Below, one piece after another: positions 1-9,304 of a stretch of 64,000 nucleotides of DNA. Origin of the DNA: Paracoccus sp. N5 (GTDB taxonomy: Bacteria > Pseudomonadota > Alphaproteobacteria > Rhodobacterales > Rhodobacteraceae). The stretch's first letter is position 1, and each line of letters begins with the position of its first letter. Where the stretch lies: positions 993,863 to 1,057,862 of the forward strand of contig NZ_AQUO01000002.1 in assembly GCF_000371965.1 (NCBI RefSeq), read 5' to 3'. The translations under genes were made by a program, and so were the position numbers. The notes under the pieces are model-generated. The model searched no databases. It was given only the letters and a program-made list of their open reading frames with translations, and had not been told where the DNA came from.

Positions 1-415
1 CCGCCTTCAGCTTCTCGACCAGCCCGGCCATGTCCTGGATCTCGGACGCGGCCGGGACCACGATGGCCTCGTATTCGCCGGTCAGCCGCGCGATGGGCGT
101 CACGTCCTTCAGCGAGACGGGCGAGCCGTTGGTCAGGATGGCGCCGACCATAACATAGCCGCCGACGATCAGCGCATCCGGGTTGCCCTTGTTCTGGCTG
201 GCGAATTGCGCCAGGCCGATGGTGCCGCCGGCGCCGGGCACGTTCTGGACCTGCACCGATTTCGAGATGCCGTCCTCTTGCAGCACGGTCTGCATGGTGC
301 GCGCGGTCTGGTCCCAGCCGCCGCCGGGGTTGGCGGGCGCGATGATGGTGTAATCGGCCATGGCCGGCAGCGCCATGGCGCCGGCAAAGAGGCTGGCGAG
401 AACGAGATGCTTCAT
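1..415 (-). CDS. tctC: Tripartite tricarboxylate transporter substrate-binding protein (TctC family), C-terminus outside window
   Basis: The N-terminal 138 residues are present and the gene runs off the left edge. A signal peptide (residues 1 to about 20, ending ALPAMA) is followed by a sequence typical of TctC/Bug periplasmic proteins: YTIIAPANPGGGWDQTART, then the VQNVPGAGGTIGLAQF segment that contacts the carboxylate ligand in this family. It should capture a tricarboxylate or similar acid in the periplasm for a TctA/TctB membrane pair, which would lie beyond the window. It lies downstream of, and on the same strand as, the frameshifted binding-protein gene, and the TctD/TctE-like pair diverges upstream. 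Ligand unknown; family assignment is firm. Confidence 0.88.
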   Translation of the reverse strand, partial: MKHLVLASLFAGAMALPAMADYTIIAPANPGGGWDQTARTMQTVLQEDGISKSVQVQNVPGAGGTIGLAQFASQNKGNPDALIVGGYVMVGAILTNGSPVSLKDVTPIARLTGEYEAIVVPAASEIQDMAGLVEKLKA

Positions 416-598
416 GGTTTCCTCCGCATCGACCGGACGCGCGCGGCGCCGGCCCGTTTGGCTGTTTTTCTGGCTTTGGCCCGCATTTCTCCCAAAACGC
501 GGGCGGTCCTCCGTGAACCCGGTGGCGGGCCCTGCGCCCTTTGCATCACAGAAACCTGTCATGGACCTGACGCGGGCGTGAAAAATTTGCCGGAAACG

Positions 599-1668
599 CT
601 ATCTGGCGGACAGCGCCCGGTTCCAGCGCGACAGCAGCCGCGCCCGCGTCGCCTGGTCCAGATAGGCCAGAAGGCCCGGGCTGACCGGCACCGGCTTCAG
701 CCGCACGCCCTCCAGCCCCGCCATGCCGCCCAGCGGCGAATCCTGCCCCGCGACTTCAAGGCTGACGGCCGACAGCCGCAGCGTACGCGACAGCAGCGCC
801 TGCCCCTCGGGCGACATCAGGAAGGCCAAGAACTCCGCGCCCAGTTCCGGCGCCCGCGCCGCGCGCGGCACCAGCGCCACGCGCGAAACGACCACGGTGA
901 AGTCGCGCGGCAGGATCACCCCCACCTCGGGGTGCTGGCGCGCCCAGTCGGCGGCATAGGAGCCAAGCAGATTGTAGCCCACCGCCAGCCTTCCGTCGGC
1001 GATGCGGGTCAGGATCTCGGCCGTGGTCGGGTATTGCCGCACGCCCATGCGGCCCATCGCGCGCACCACCTCCCAGATCTTCGGGTAAAGCTCCTGGTCG
1101 CGGGCCAGGAACAGATAGCCCACGCCCGAGCGCGCCACGTCATAGGTGCCGATGCGGCCCTGCGCCTCGGCCGGATGCCCGGCCATCCATTCCAGCAGCT
1201 CGGCCCGGGTCGAGGGCGGCGGGTGGTCGCGGAAGCTGGGCTTGTGATAGGCGAAGACGGCGGGCTCGAAGGTCAGCGCATAGGCGGTGTCGCGCCAGTT
1301 CGCCCAATCCGGCCAGCCGGGCGTGTCGGGCGTCACCACCGGCCGGGCAAAGCCGTCGTTCGCCAGTTTCACCTGCAGGTCCATGGCCGAGGAAAAGGCG
1401 AAATCCGCCGTGCCGGTGCCCGCCTCGGTCTCGGCCACGATGCGGTCGTGCAGGGCGCCGGTCAGCAGGTTCTCGTAGCGCAGGGCAAGGTCGGGCCGGC
1501 GCTGCTGAAGGCCTCGACCAGCGGCCGGGCCAGATCGTCGTCGAGCGAGGAATAGATCGTGAGTTCGCCCGCCGCCTGCCCCGAGGGCGCGGGAAACAGC
1601 ACCGCCTCGGCCCGGGCGATGCCGGTCAGGGCCAGGATCAGCAGGGCGGACACGAGGGCAAGGCGCAT
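599..1668 (-). pseudogene. ABC-type extracellular solute-binding protein, interrupted by a one-base frameshift
   Basis: Translation from the ATG at 1668 gives a clear signal peptide (MRLALVSALLILALTGIARA) and then ELTIYSSLDDDLARPLVEAF, the start of an iron/putrescine-type periplasmic binding protein. The frame breaks at 1507/1506. Adding one C there restores AFQQRRPDLALRYENLL and an open frame to the stop at 599, including VGYNLLGSYAADWARQHPEV and a C-terminal MSPEGQALLSRT typical of the family. Repaired length is about 356 residues. The gene diverges from the response regulator 81 nt away, an arrangement seen for binding proteins that accompany TctD/TctE-like systems. The break could be real or a sequencing error in a short C run. 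Confidence 0.75.
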
Positions 1669-1749
1669 GATGGCCGCCAGACTGCCCCAGCCGGACCCCG
1701 TTCACAAGCGCCGGCACGCAGGCTAACCTGCCGGACCGGAGAGGGATTC

Positions 1750-2415
1750 ATGCGCATCCTGCTGGTCGAGGACAATCTTTCGCTGGCCGAGGGCCTGTCG
1801 GCGCTCTTGCGCCAGTCCGGCTATGCCGTGGACGTGGTCCATGACGGCGCCTCCGCCGAGGCCCTGGCGGCGGCCGAAAGCTTCGAGCTGGTGATCCTGG
1901 ACCTGAACCTGCCGCAGATGGACGGGCTGGAAGTCCTGCGCGCCATGCGGGCACGGCGCAACCCGGCCGCGGTGATGATCCTGACCGCGCGCGGCACGCC
2001 CGAGGAGCGGGTGCGCGGCCTCGACCTCGGTGCCGACGACTATCTGATCAAGCCCTTCGACATCGGCGAATTCGAGGCCCGCATCCGCTCGCTCTTGCGC
2101 CGGCAGGCCGGGCTGCGCACGGCGACGGTCAGCTTCGGCGCGCTGAGCTTCGACCAGAACAGCCGCAGCTTTTCGGTCGAGGGCCAGCCGCTGGACCTGC
2201 CCGCGCGCGAACGCGGCCTGCTGGAGCTGCTCATCACCCGCGCCGGCAAGGTGGTGCCGCGCGACAGCATCGTGCAGTCGCTGACCTCGCTGGAGGACGA
2301 CCTGTCGGCCAATGCCATCGAGCAATATGTCAGCCGGCTGCGCAAGCGCCTGGCGGCGGCCGGGCTGACGGTGCGCACGGCGCGCGGCATCGGCTATTTC
2401 CTGGACCGGGCATGA
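1750..2415 (+). CDS. OmpR-family response regulator (TctD/QseB-like)
   Basis: A 221-residue two-domain response regulator. The receiver domain (residues 1-115) has the acidic pair in LLVEDN, the phospho-acceptor Asp51 in VILDLNLP, the conserved Thr in MILTARG, and Lys101 in DDYLIKP. The C-terminal winged helix ends with the usual YVSRLRKRL and GIGYFL motifs, so it binds DNA as an OmpR-type dimer. A GGAGAGG ribosome site precedes the ATG. Its stop overlaps the start of the sensor kinase by 4 nt, so the two are translationally coupled. The divergent solute-binding gene and tctC suggest that it controls carboxylate uptake. Confidence 0.92.
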   Translation: MRILLVEDNLSLAEGLSALLRQSGYAVDVVHDGASAEALAAAESFELVILDLNLPQMDGLEVLRAMRARRNPAAVMILTARGTPEERVRGLDLGADDYLIKPFDIGEFEARIRSLLRRQAGLRTATVSFGALSFDQNSRSFSVEGQPLDLPARERGLLELLITRAGKVVPRDSIVQSLTSLEDDLSANAIEQYVSRLRKRLAAAGLTVRTARGIGYFLDRA

Positions 2416-3800
2416 GCCGGCCGTTTTCCATCCGCCGCCGGCTGCTGCTGTGGCTCTTGGCGGCGACGGCGGTCTTCGGCGCGCTGGCGCTGGTCGACAC
2501 CGGGCGCGAGGCGCGGCACATGGCGACGGCGCTGGCCGACCGGGTGCTGGCCGGCTCAGCCCTGGTCATCGCCGAACGCGCCTCGCTGGACGAAGAGGGC
2601 ATGATCGCCATCGAGATCCCCTATGGCGCGCTGGAAATGCTGAGTTCGGCGGCCGAGGACCGGGTGTTCTATCGCGTCGACGGCCCGCCGGGGCGGCTGG
2701 TCACCGGCTATGCCGACCTGCCGGTGGCGCCGGCGGTGCCGGGCGGCGATCCGGGCTTTGCCGACGGCCTGTTCCGCGACCAGCCGGTGCGGGTGGCGAC
2801 GCTGGCCCGCGCCGCCTCGACCGGCATCGACGAGGTGCCCTTTACCGTCACCGTGGCCGAGACCACCACCGCGCGCGAGGAACTGACGCGGACCATCCTG
2901 ATGCGCTCGGCCCTGCGGCTGGGGCTGATGATGCTGGGCGCGGCGCTGATCGTCGGCATCGCGGTCACCGTCTCGCTGCGGCCCTTGTCGCGGCTCTCCG
3001 AGGCGATCGCCACCCGCAGCCCCGACGACCTTTCGCCGGTCGAGACCCCGGTGCCCAGCGAGGTGCGCGGGCTGGTCGGCGCCATCAACGGCTTCATGCT
3101 GCGGCTGAAATCGGCGCTGGACGGGTTGCGCAATTTCACCGGCAACGCCGGCCACCAGCTGCGCACGCCGCTGGCCGTGGTGCGCACGCAGCTGGCGCTG
3201 GCGGCCCGCGCCGGCACGCTGGCCGAGGCGCAGGCCGCCGCTGCCAAGGGCGACGCGGCGGTCGCCCATGCCGAGCGCATCCTGGCGCAGCTTCTGCTTT
3301 TGGCCAAGGTCGATGCGGCGGCGGGCCGGGCGCCCGACGTGATCGACCTTGCCGCCTTCGCCCGCGACCTGACCGCCGAGCAGATCCCCGCCGCCGCCGA
3401 GGCCGGCATCGACCTGGGCTTCGAGGGCGGCCTCGAGGGCGAGGGCCCCCTGCCCGTCCGCGCCGAGCCGCTGCTCTTGGGCGAGGCGCTGGCCAACCTG
3501 ATCTCGAACGCGATCCTGCACACCGGGCGCGGCGCGATGGTGACGATCCGCGTCCGCGCCGAGGGCGACGAGGCCGTGCTGGAGGTCGAGGACGACGGCC
3601 CCGGCATCCCCGCCGAGGCCCGCGCCGCCGCCATCGGCCGCTTCGCGCGCGGCCAGGGTCCGAGCCAAGGGCCGGGCCTGGGCCTGGGCCTGCCGGTGGT
3701 CGAGGAAATCGCCCGGCTTTTCGGCGGCCGGCTGGGCCTGCACCCCGGCGCCGGCGGTCGCGGCCTTTGCGCCCGGCTGCATTTCCCCCGCGCCGCCTGA
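2412..3800 (+). CDS. Sensor histidine kinase (TctE-like)
   Basis: A 462-residue membrane kinase. Membrane segments lie near residues 10-28 and 168-188 and bracket a periplasmic domain of about 135 residues of the size found in TctE/QseC-type sensors. After a short HAMP-like linker comes the phospho-acceptor His248 in GNAGHQLRTPLAVV, then the N box (ANLISNAILHTG), the G1 box (DDGPGIP) and the G2 box (GLGLGLPVVEEI). The kinase therefore looks catalytically complete. It starts in an ATGA overlap with the response regulator. A carboxylate is the likely signal given the adjacent tctC, but nothing in the sensor domain identifies the ligand. Confidence 0.92.
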   Translation: MSRPFSIRRRLLLWLLAATAVFGALALVDTGREARHMATALADRVLAGSALVIAERASLDEEGMIAIEIPYGALEMLSSAAEDRVFYRVDGPPGRLVTGYADLPVAPAVPGGDPGFADGLFRDQPVRVATLARAASTGIDEVPFTVTVAETTTAREELTRTILMRSALRLGLMMLGAALIVGIAVTVSLRPLSRLSEAIATRSPDDLSPVETPVPSEVRGLVGAINGFMLRLKSALDGLRNFTGNAGHQLRTPLAVVRTQLALAARAGTLAEAQAAAAKGDAAVAHAERILAQLLLLAKVDAAAGRAPDVIDLAAFARDLTAEQIPAAAEAGIDLGFEGGLEGEGPLPVRAEPLLLGEALANLISNAILHTGRGAMVTIRVRAEGDEAVLEVEDDGPGIPAEARAAAIGRFARGQGPSQGPGLGLGLPVVEEIARLFGGRLGLHPGAGGRGLCARLHFPRAA

Positions 3801-3866
3801 TCCCCCGATTTGCAGAATCGGCGCCGCCATGGCATCGCGCGCCTTTCACCCGCAGGAACCACCGCC

Positions 3867-5024
3867 ATGCCGCCCACCTCTCGCCAGACCCGGTCGATGC
3901 TTCTGGGGTGTTTCCTGGCCGGCGGCCTGGGCATCGGCGTCTGGGGCGCCAACCTGCCGGCGCTCGCCCGCCGCACCGGCATGGACGAGGCGCAGATCGG
4001 CCTGGTGCTCTTGTGTTTCGCGGCCGGGGCGATCGTCTCGATGAACCTGGTGCCGCGGCTGATGGCGCGCTTCGGCGCCGGGCGGGTCTCCTGCCTTGCG
4101 GCCGGGCTGTTCGGCCTTGGCATCGCCGCCGTGGCGCTGGTCGGACAGATGGCACAGGCGGCGCTGGTCGCGGGCTTCTGCGGCGTGGTCTTCGGCGCGC
4201 TGGACGTGGCGATGAACAGCCATGCCGCGCAATTCGAGGCCCGCGCCGGCCGGCCGGTGATGTCGTTCTTTCACGCCATGTTCAGCGCCGGCACCCTGGC
4301 CGGCGCCGCCGGCTATGCCTGGCGCGCCCATGCCGGCGGCGCCGCGCCGGCCAGCCTGGTCGCGGCCGGACTGCTGATCCTGCTGCTCGCCGCGCTGGCC
4401 GCCACCTGCGCGGGCGGCGCCCCCGCGCCGCAGGACGACGCCATCCCGGCGCAAGCCCGCGGCGCGACCGCAACGCCCGGCCTGCGGGTGCTGGCGCTTG
4501 GCGCGGTGGCCTTTGCCATCTTCTTCGCCGAGGGGGCGATCATGGACTGGGCGGCGCTTTACCTAGTGCGCATCCTCGGCGCCAGCGAGAGCACCGGCGC
4601 GCTGGGTTACGCGGCCTTTGCCGGCGCCATGCTGCTGGGCCGGCTGCTGGGCGACCGCGCCAACCGCATGTTCGGCGCGGCGCGGCTGTTCCGTCTGGGC
4701 ACGGCGACGGTGGCGCTGGCGCTGGCGGCGATGCTGGTCGCGGGCGCCGTGGTCCCGGTGCTGGCGGCGCTGGCGCTCTGCGGGCTCGGCATGGCGAATG
4801 TCATCCCGATCCTGTTCTCGGCTGCCGGGCGGCTGGGACTGGCGGATGGCGGGCGCTCGATGTCGCGGGTGCTGACCATGGGCTATGCCGGGCTGCTGGT
4901 CGGGCCGGCGGTCATGGGCTTCGTCGCCAAGGCGGCCTCGTTGCAGGCCAGCCTGGCGCTGGTGGCGCTGGCGGTGGCCGCCACCTGCCTTTGCGCCCGG
5001 CTGGTGCGACCCGAGGCCGACTGA
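3867..5024 (+). CDS. MFS transporter (YbjJ-like)
   Basis: A 385-residue, twelve-helix major facilitator protein of the short YbjJ-like type, with GVWGANLPALARRTGMDEAQIG at the start of helix 1 and the FFHAMFSAGTLAGA segment in the middle helices. The ATG at 3867 is preferred over upstream in-frame starts because it has an AGGA site at 3854-3857, because family members begin close to this point, and because the upstream extension is non-hydrophobic and arginine-rich. It follows the sensor kinase by 66 nt on the same strand and converges with the acyl-CoA synthetase. The substrate cannot be told from sequence. Confidence 0.82.
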   Translation: MPPTSRQTRSMLLGCFLAGGLGIGVWGANLPALARRTGMDEAQIGLVLLCFAAGAIVSMNLVPRLMARFGAGRVSCLAAGLFGLGIAAVALVGQMAQAALVAGFCGVVFGALDVAMNSHAAQFEARAGRPVMSFFHAMFSAGTLAGAAGYAWRAHAGGAAPASLVAAGLLILLLAALAATCAGGAPAPQDDAIPAQARGATATPGLRVLALGAVAFAIFFAEGAIMDWAALYLVRILGASESTGALGYAAFAGAMLLGRLLGDRANRMFGAARLFRLGTATVALALAAMLVAGAVVPVLAALALCGLGMANVIPILFSAAGRLGLADGGRSMSRVLTMGYAGLLVGPAVMGFVAKAASLQASLALVALAVAATCLCARLVRPEAD

Positions 5025-5039
5025 GCGCGCTCGCCGCCG

Positions 5040-6737
5040 TCAGGGCTGCACCGCCTCGGCCCGCAGCATCTCGACCATGCGGTCGCGCATGACGAATTTC
5101 TGCGGCTTGCCGGTGACGGTCATCGGCAGTTCCGTCACCACGCGGACATGGCGCGGCACCTTGAAATGCGCGATCTGCCCCTTGCAATGCGCGCGCAGGG
5201 CCTCGGGGTCGATGGTCTCGCCGCTGCGGGGTATGACCCAGGCGCAGACCTCTTCGCCAAAGCGGTCGTCGGGGATGCCGAAGACCTGCACCTCGCGCAC
5301 CTGCGGGTGGCGGATCAGGAATTCCTCGATCTCGCGCGGATAGATGTTTTCGCCGCCGCGGATGATCATGTCCTTGACCCGGCCGACGATGGTGCAGAAG
5401 CCCTGCTCGTCCAGCGTGCCCAGATCGCCGGTCTGCATCCAGCCGTCGTGGATGGCCTCGGCACTGGCGGCGGGATCGGCCCAATAGCCCGACATCACCG
5501 AATAGCCCCGGGTCCAGATCTCGCCCTTTTCGCCGACCGGCACGGTCGCGCCGCCCTCGCCGACGATGCGCACCTCGAGATGCGGGTGGATGCGGCCGAC
5601 GGTCTCGCAGCGCTTCTCGGTCGGGTCGTCGGTAAAGCTCTGGAAGGACACCGGCGAGGTCTCGGTCATGCCGTAGCAGATCGTCACCTCATGCATGTGC
5701 ATGTCGCGATTGACCCGCTTCATCACCTCGATCGGACAGAGCGCGCCGGCCATGATGCCGGTGCGCAGGCTCGCGAGATCGCGATGCGCCTGGTCCAGTT
5801 CCTGCAGCATGGCGACGAACATCGTCGGCACGCCGTAAAGCGCCGTCGCACGCTCGGCCTCGACCGCGTCGAGCGTCTGCGCGGGATCGAAGGCCTCGGA
5901 GGGAAAGACCATGGTCGCGCCCTTGCTGACCGCGCCCAGGACGCCCATCACCATGCCGAAGCAATGGTAAAGCGGCACCGGGATCACCAGCCGGTCGGCA
6001 TGGCTCAGCGCGATGCGGTCGGTGACGAAGCGGCCGTTGTTGACGATGTTCAGATGCGACAGCGTCGCGCCCTTGGGCTGGCCGGTGGTGCCCGAGGTGA
6101 ACTGGATGTTGATCGGCTCGTCGGGGTCCAGCGCGATGCCGTCCAGCCGGGCCAGCAGGTCGGGCGTGGCGCGGGCCGACAGCTCGGCAAAGGCGATCAT
6201 GCCGGGACCGGGATCGTCCTGCATCATCACCACATGGCGCAACTCGGGAAAGCGCGCCGGGGCGCCGCCCGCGGCCAGTTCCGGCATCAGCTCGCGCAGC
6301 ATCGCGGCATAGTCCGAGCCCTTGAAGCGGCTGGCGGCAACCAGCGCCCGGCAGCCGACCTTATTCAGGGCATAGTCCAGCTCGGACAGGCGATAGGCCG
6401 GGTTGATATTGACCAGGATGGCGCCGATGCGGGCGGTGGCGAACTGCGTCAGCACCCATTCCAGCCGGTTCGGCGACCAGACCCCCACCCGGTCGCCCTT
6501 GGCGATGCCCAGGGACAAGAGCCCGGCCGCCAGCCGGTCCACCCGGGCGGCGAATTCGCGATAGCTGAGCCGGTCGCCGCTTTCGCGAAACACCAGCGCG
6601 TCATTGCCGCCATGCGCGGCCACGGCCTCGGCCAGCAGTTGCGGGATGGTGGCATGTTTCAGCGGCGGCTCGGCCGGTCCGCGCACATGCGACAGCCCGT
6701 CCTGCGGCGCGGCCGAACGGGAAAGCGGATGCGTCAT
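5040..6737 (-). CDS. AMP-forming acyl-CoA synthetase (FadD-like)
   Basis: A 565-residue ligase of the ANL superfamily that would activate a fatty or other carboxylic acid to its CoA thioester. The ATP P-loop is TSGTTGQPKGATLSH, the A5 motif is YGMTETSPVSF, the A7 motif TGDLGTLDEQG, the A8 hinge GRVKDMIIRGGENIYP, and the catalytic lysine lies in MTVTGKPQKF near the C-terminus, so the enzyme looks complete. The start at 6737 has an AGGAGA ribosome site; an in-frame start 21 nt upstream lacks one. Together with the downstream-oriented aldehyde dehydrogenase it could oxidise and activate an aldehyde. Chain-length preference is unknown. Confidence 0.88.
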   Translation of the reverse strand: MTHPLSRSAAPQDGLSHVRGPAEPPLKHATIPQLLAEAVAAHGGNDALVFRESGDRLSYREFAARVDRLAAGLLSLGIAKGDRVGVWSPNRLEWVLTQFATARIGAILVNINPAYRLSELDYALNKVGCRALVAASRFKGSDYAAMLRELMPELAAGGAPARFPELRHVVMMQDDPGPGMIAFAELSARATPDLLARLDGIALDPDEPINIQFTSGTTGQPKGATLSHLNIVNNGRFVTDRIALSHADRLVIPVPLYHCFGMVMGVLGAVSKGATMVFPSEAFDPAQTLDAVEAERATALYGVPTMFVAMLQELDQAHRDLASLRTGIMAGALCPIEVMKRVNRDMHMHEVTICYGMTETSPVSFQSFTDDPTEKRCETVGRIHPHLEVRIVGEGGATVPVGEKGEIWTRGYSVMSGYWADPAASAEAIHDGWMQTGDLGTLDEQGFCTIVGRVKDMIIRGGENIYPREIEEFLIRHPQVREVQVFGIPDDRFGEEVCAWVIPRSGETIDPEALRAHCKGQIAHFKVPRHVRVVTELPMTVTGKPQKFVMRDRMVEMLRAEAVQP

Positions 6738-6800
6738 GATCGTCTCCTGTCCTTTCAAGGGCCGGGGTGCGGCGGGACCGCGCCCCGGCCGGGGCGACCT

Positions 6801-8204
6801 TCAGCCGCGCGCGATGTTGACGACCTGCATCTGGGTATATTCGGTCAGCCCCTCGACCGATTGCTCGACGCCCAGGCCCGAGCCCTTGAAGCCGGCCATC
6901 GGGATATGCGGGCCGATGTTGAGCTGCTGGTTCACCCAGACCGTGCCGGATTCGATGCGCCCGGCGATCTCGGCCGCGCGGTCCACATCCGCCGAATGCA
7001 CCGAGCCGCCCAGGCCGTAATCCGAGGCATTGGCCCGCGCGATCACCTGGTCGATATCGTCGAAGCGGATTACCGGCAGGATCGGGCCGAACTGTTCCTC
7101 GTCGACGATGCGCTGGCCGTCGCGAACGTCGCGCACGATGGTCGGCGTGATGAAATAGCCCCTGCCCTCGCGCGCCTCGCCGCCGGCGATGACCTTGCCG
7201 CTGGCCCTGGCATCGGCCAGGAAACCCTTGACCTTCTCATACTGCGCCCTGTTCTGGATCGGGCCGATGGTGGTGCCCTGCTTCAGCCCGTCATCGACCA
7301 CGGCGGCCTGGGCGATCTCGGCCAGCGCGTCGCAGAATTCGTCATAGATCGCGTCATGGACATAGGCGCGCTTGACCGCCAGGCAGACCTGCCCCGCGTT
7401 CATGAAGGCGCCGCCATAGACCTTTTCGGCGGTCTTCCTGACATCGACGTCGGGCAGGACGATGGCCGGGTCGTTGCCGCCCATCTCCAGCGTGACCCGC
7501 TTCATCGTGCTGGCGGCGCTGGCCATGATGCGCTTGCCGGTCTCGGACGAGCCGGTGAACCCGATCTTGGCGATGCCCGGATGCGTGGTCATGCGCGGGC
7601 CAAGGTCGTTCGCGTCGGTGATGATGTTCACCAGCCCGGCCGGGAGGATCCTGGCGCAAAGCTCGCCCAGCTTCAGCGCCGCGACCGGCGTGGTCGGCGC
7701 GGGTTTCAGCACGATGGCATTGCCGGCCATCAGCGCCGGGCCGATCTTCCAGCAGGCCAGCAGCAGCGGGAAGTTCCAGGCGATGATCGCGCCCACGACG
7801 CCCAGGGGCTTGTGGCGGGTCTCGATGCGGAAATCCGCGTCATCCTGGATCACCCGGTCGGGCAGTTCCAGCGTCGCGGTATGGGCCAGATAGCCCTGGC
7901 TCCATTGCACCTCGCCCAGCGCCTCGGGCAGCGGCTTGCCCTGTTCCTGGGTGACGGTGCGCGCCAGGTCCTCGGCGTGCTCGCCGATGGCGGCGGCCAG
8001 CGCCTCGATCTTCGCCCGCCGCTCGGCCATGCTGGTCCTGGCCCAGTCGCGTTGCGCGGCGGCGGCGGCGGCGACGGCCTCGTCAAGCTGCGCCTCGGTC
8101 GCGTGCGGCACGCGGGCAAAGACCTCCTCGGTGGCGGGGTTGAGCACGTCCACCATGCGCTCGGCCGAGACCAGCTTACCGCCGATCAGCATCCTGTAAT
8201 CCAT
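6801..8204 (-). CDS. NAD(P)-dependent aldehyde dehydrogenase
   Basis: A 467-residue enzyme of the usual ALDH size, oxidising an aldehyde to its acid. Asn144 sits in AWNFPLL, the cofactor loop is FTGSSETGK, the general base Glu240 is in LEMGGNDP, and the catalytic Cys274 is in NAGQVCLAV. The ATG at 8204 follows a strong GGGAGGA ribosome site; longer in-frame starts add an arginine/proline-rich tail with no family match. It is transcribed toward the acyl-CoA synthetase (64 nt gap) and lies downstream of an AraC regulator on the same strand. Aldehyde substrate not assignable; the closest architecture is the AldA/GabD/BetB-like group. Confidence 0.88.
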   Translation of the reverse strand: MDYRMLIGGKLVSAERMVDVLNPATEEVFARVPHATEAQLDEAVAAAAAAQRDWARTSMAERRAKIEALAAAIGEHAEDLARTVTQEQGKPLPEALGEVQWSQGYLAHTATLELPDRVIQDDADFRIETRHKPLGVVGAIIAWNFPLLLACWKIGPALMAGNAIVLKPAPTTPVAALKLGELCARILPAGLVNIITDANDLGPRMTTHPGIAKIGFTGSSETGKRIMASAASTMKRVTLEMGGNDPAIVLPDVDVRKTAEKVYGGAFMNAGQVCLAVKRAYVHDAIYDEFCDALAEIAQAAVVDDGLKQGTTIGPIQNRAQYEKVKGFLADARASGKVIAGGEAREGRGYFITPTIVRDVRDGQRIVDEEQFGPILPVIRFDDIDQVIARANASDYGLGGSVHSADVDRAAEIAGRIESGTVWVNQQLNIGPHIPMAGFKGSGLGVEQSVEGLTEYTQMQVVNIARG

Positions 8205-8332
8205 CTTTTTCCTCCCAAAGCGCGCCGGCTCCTCAACCGGGCATGGCGGAAAGCATAGGCCGCGGGGCCGAGCGGCGTCTTGGCGTGCCGCGCCAGCCAC
8301 CGGGGCTGGCGCGCCAGGAAAAGCCTTTGCGA

Positions 8333-9229
8333 TCAATGCACGGCGCGGCAGGAGGCGTAGTAGTCGCCCGGCGCCATGGCGTAATGCTGGCGAAACACCC
8401 GGTTGAAATGCGACAGGTCGCCGAAGCCCGCGCGAAAGGCCAGTTCCGAGATCACCGGCCGGCGGTTCATCTGCGCCGCGCGCCGCAGGTGGTCGGCGGT
8501 CAGCCGGGCGCGGCGCTGCGCCAGCACCCGGGTGAAGCTGGTGCCGTGGTCGCCGAAATCGCGCTGCAACTGGCGCCGCGACAGGTTGACCAGCGCCGAG
8601 AGCCGCTCGATCGAGAATTCCGGGTCGGTCAGGTGGCGCTCGATGGTCTCGCAGGCATGGCGGAACCGGCCGGCGCGGTCGCGAAAGCCGGGCGCCGGGC
8701 CTTCGCCGCGAAACAGCAGCGCGACGAAATCGAACAGATAGTCCGCGGCGTCATCGGCTTCGGGCGCCTCGGCCAGCAGGGCGCCAAGACCCGCGAGCAG
8801 CGGATGCCGGGCCGGGATGCGCCGCCCGGTCAGCGGCGCGGCGGGGCGGCCTTCCAGGCACAGCGCGCGCGGCAGATGCACCGAGGTGAAGCTGGCGTCG
8901 CGGCCGTCGAAGCGGATCTGGGCGGTGCGGGTCGAATCCATCAGCAGGCAGTCGCCGGCCGCCAGCACCTCGGCCGCGCCATTGTGGATGACCCGCGCCT
9001 CGCCGGCGCGCTGCATCAGCAGGAACAGATATTCGCTGTCATCGCTGCGGATGCCGGAGCGCTGGCGGTCGATGCGGTCGATGCGGCAATCCATCTCGGC
9101 GATGTCGATGCCGTGGCGGCGGCGCAGCCGGAAATCCCCCACGGCCCGCCGGTTGCGCTCGGCGGGGGTGCAATCGTATTGGCCGCAATTGGACAGGACG
9201 CAATTGCTCCATTCCTCGAAACACATCAT
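8333..9229 (-). CDS. AraC-family transcriptional regulator
   Basis: A 298-residue regulator with an N-terminal AraC_binding_2-like sensory half and a C-terminal double helix-turn-helix. Helices include FSIERLSALVNLSRRQLQRD and the signature ISELAFRAGFGDLSHFNRVFRQHY, ending APGDYYASC. The start at 9229 has GGGAGGA seven bases upstream. It lies upstream of the aldehyde dehydrogenase and acyl-CoA synthetase on the same strand, so local activation of that pair by an aldehyde or acid is a reasonable guess, not shown by the sequence. Confidence 0.87.
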   Translation of the reverse strand: MMCFEEWSNCVLSNCGQYDCTPAERNRRAVGDFRLRRRHGIDIAEMDCRIDRIDRQRSGIRSDDSEYLFLLMQRAGEARVIHNGAAEVLAAGDCLLMDSTRTAQIRFDGRDASFTSVHLPRALCLEGRPAAPLTGRRIPARHPLLAGLGALLAEAPEADDAADYLFDFVALLFRGEGPAPGFRDRAGRFRHACETIERHLTDPEFSIERLSALVNLSRRQLQRDFGDHGTSFTRVLAQRRARLTADHLRRAAQMNRRPVISELAFRAGFGDLSHFNRVFRQHYAMAPGDYYASCRAVH

Positions 9230-9304
9230 CACCTTTCCTCCCCAAGAAGGCTTGCTGTGCGGCGGCCATGATACGCGAGGGGGGCGCAAGATCAACCGCG
9301 CCCT

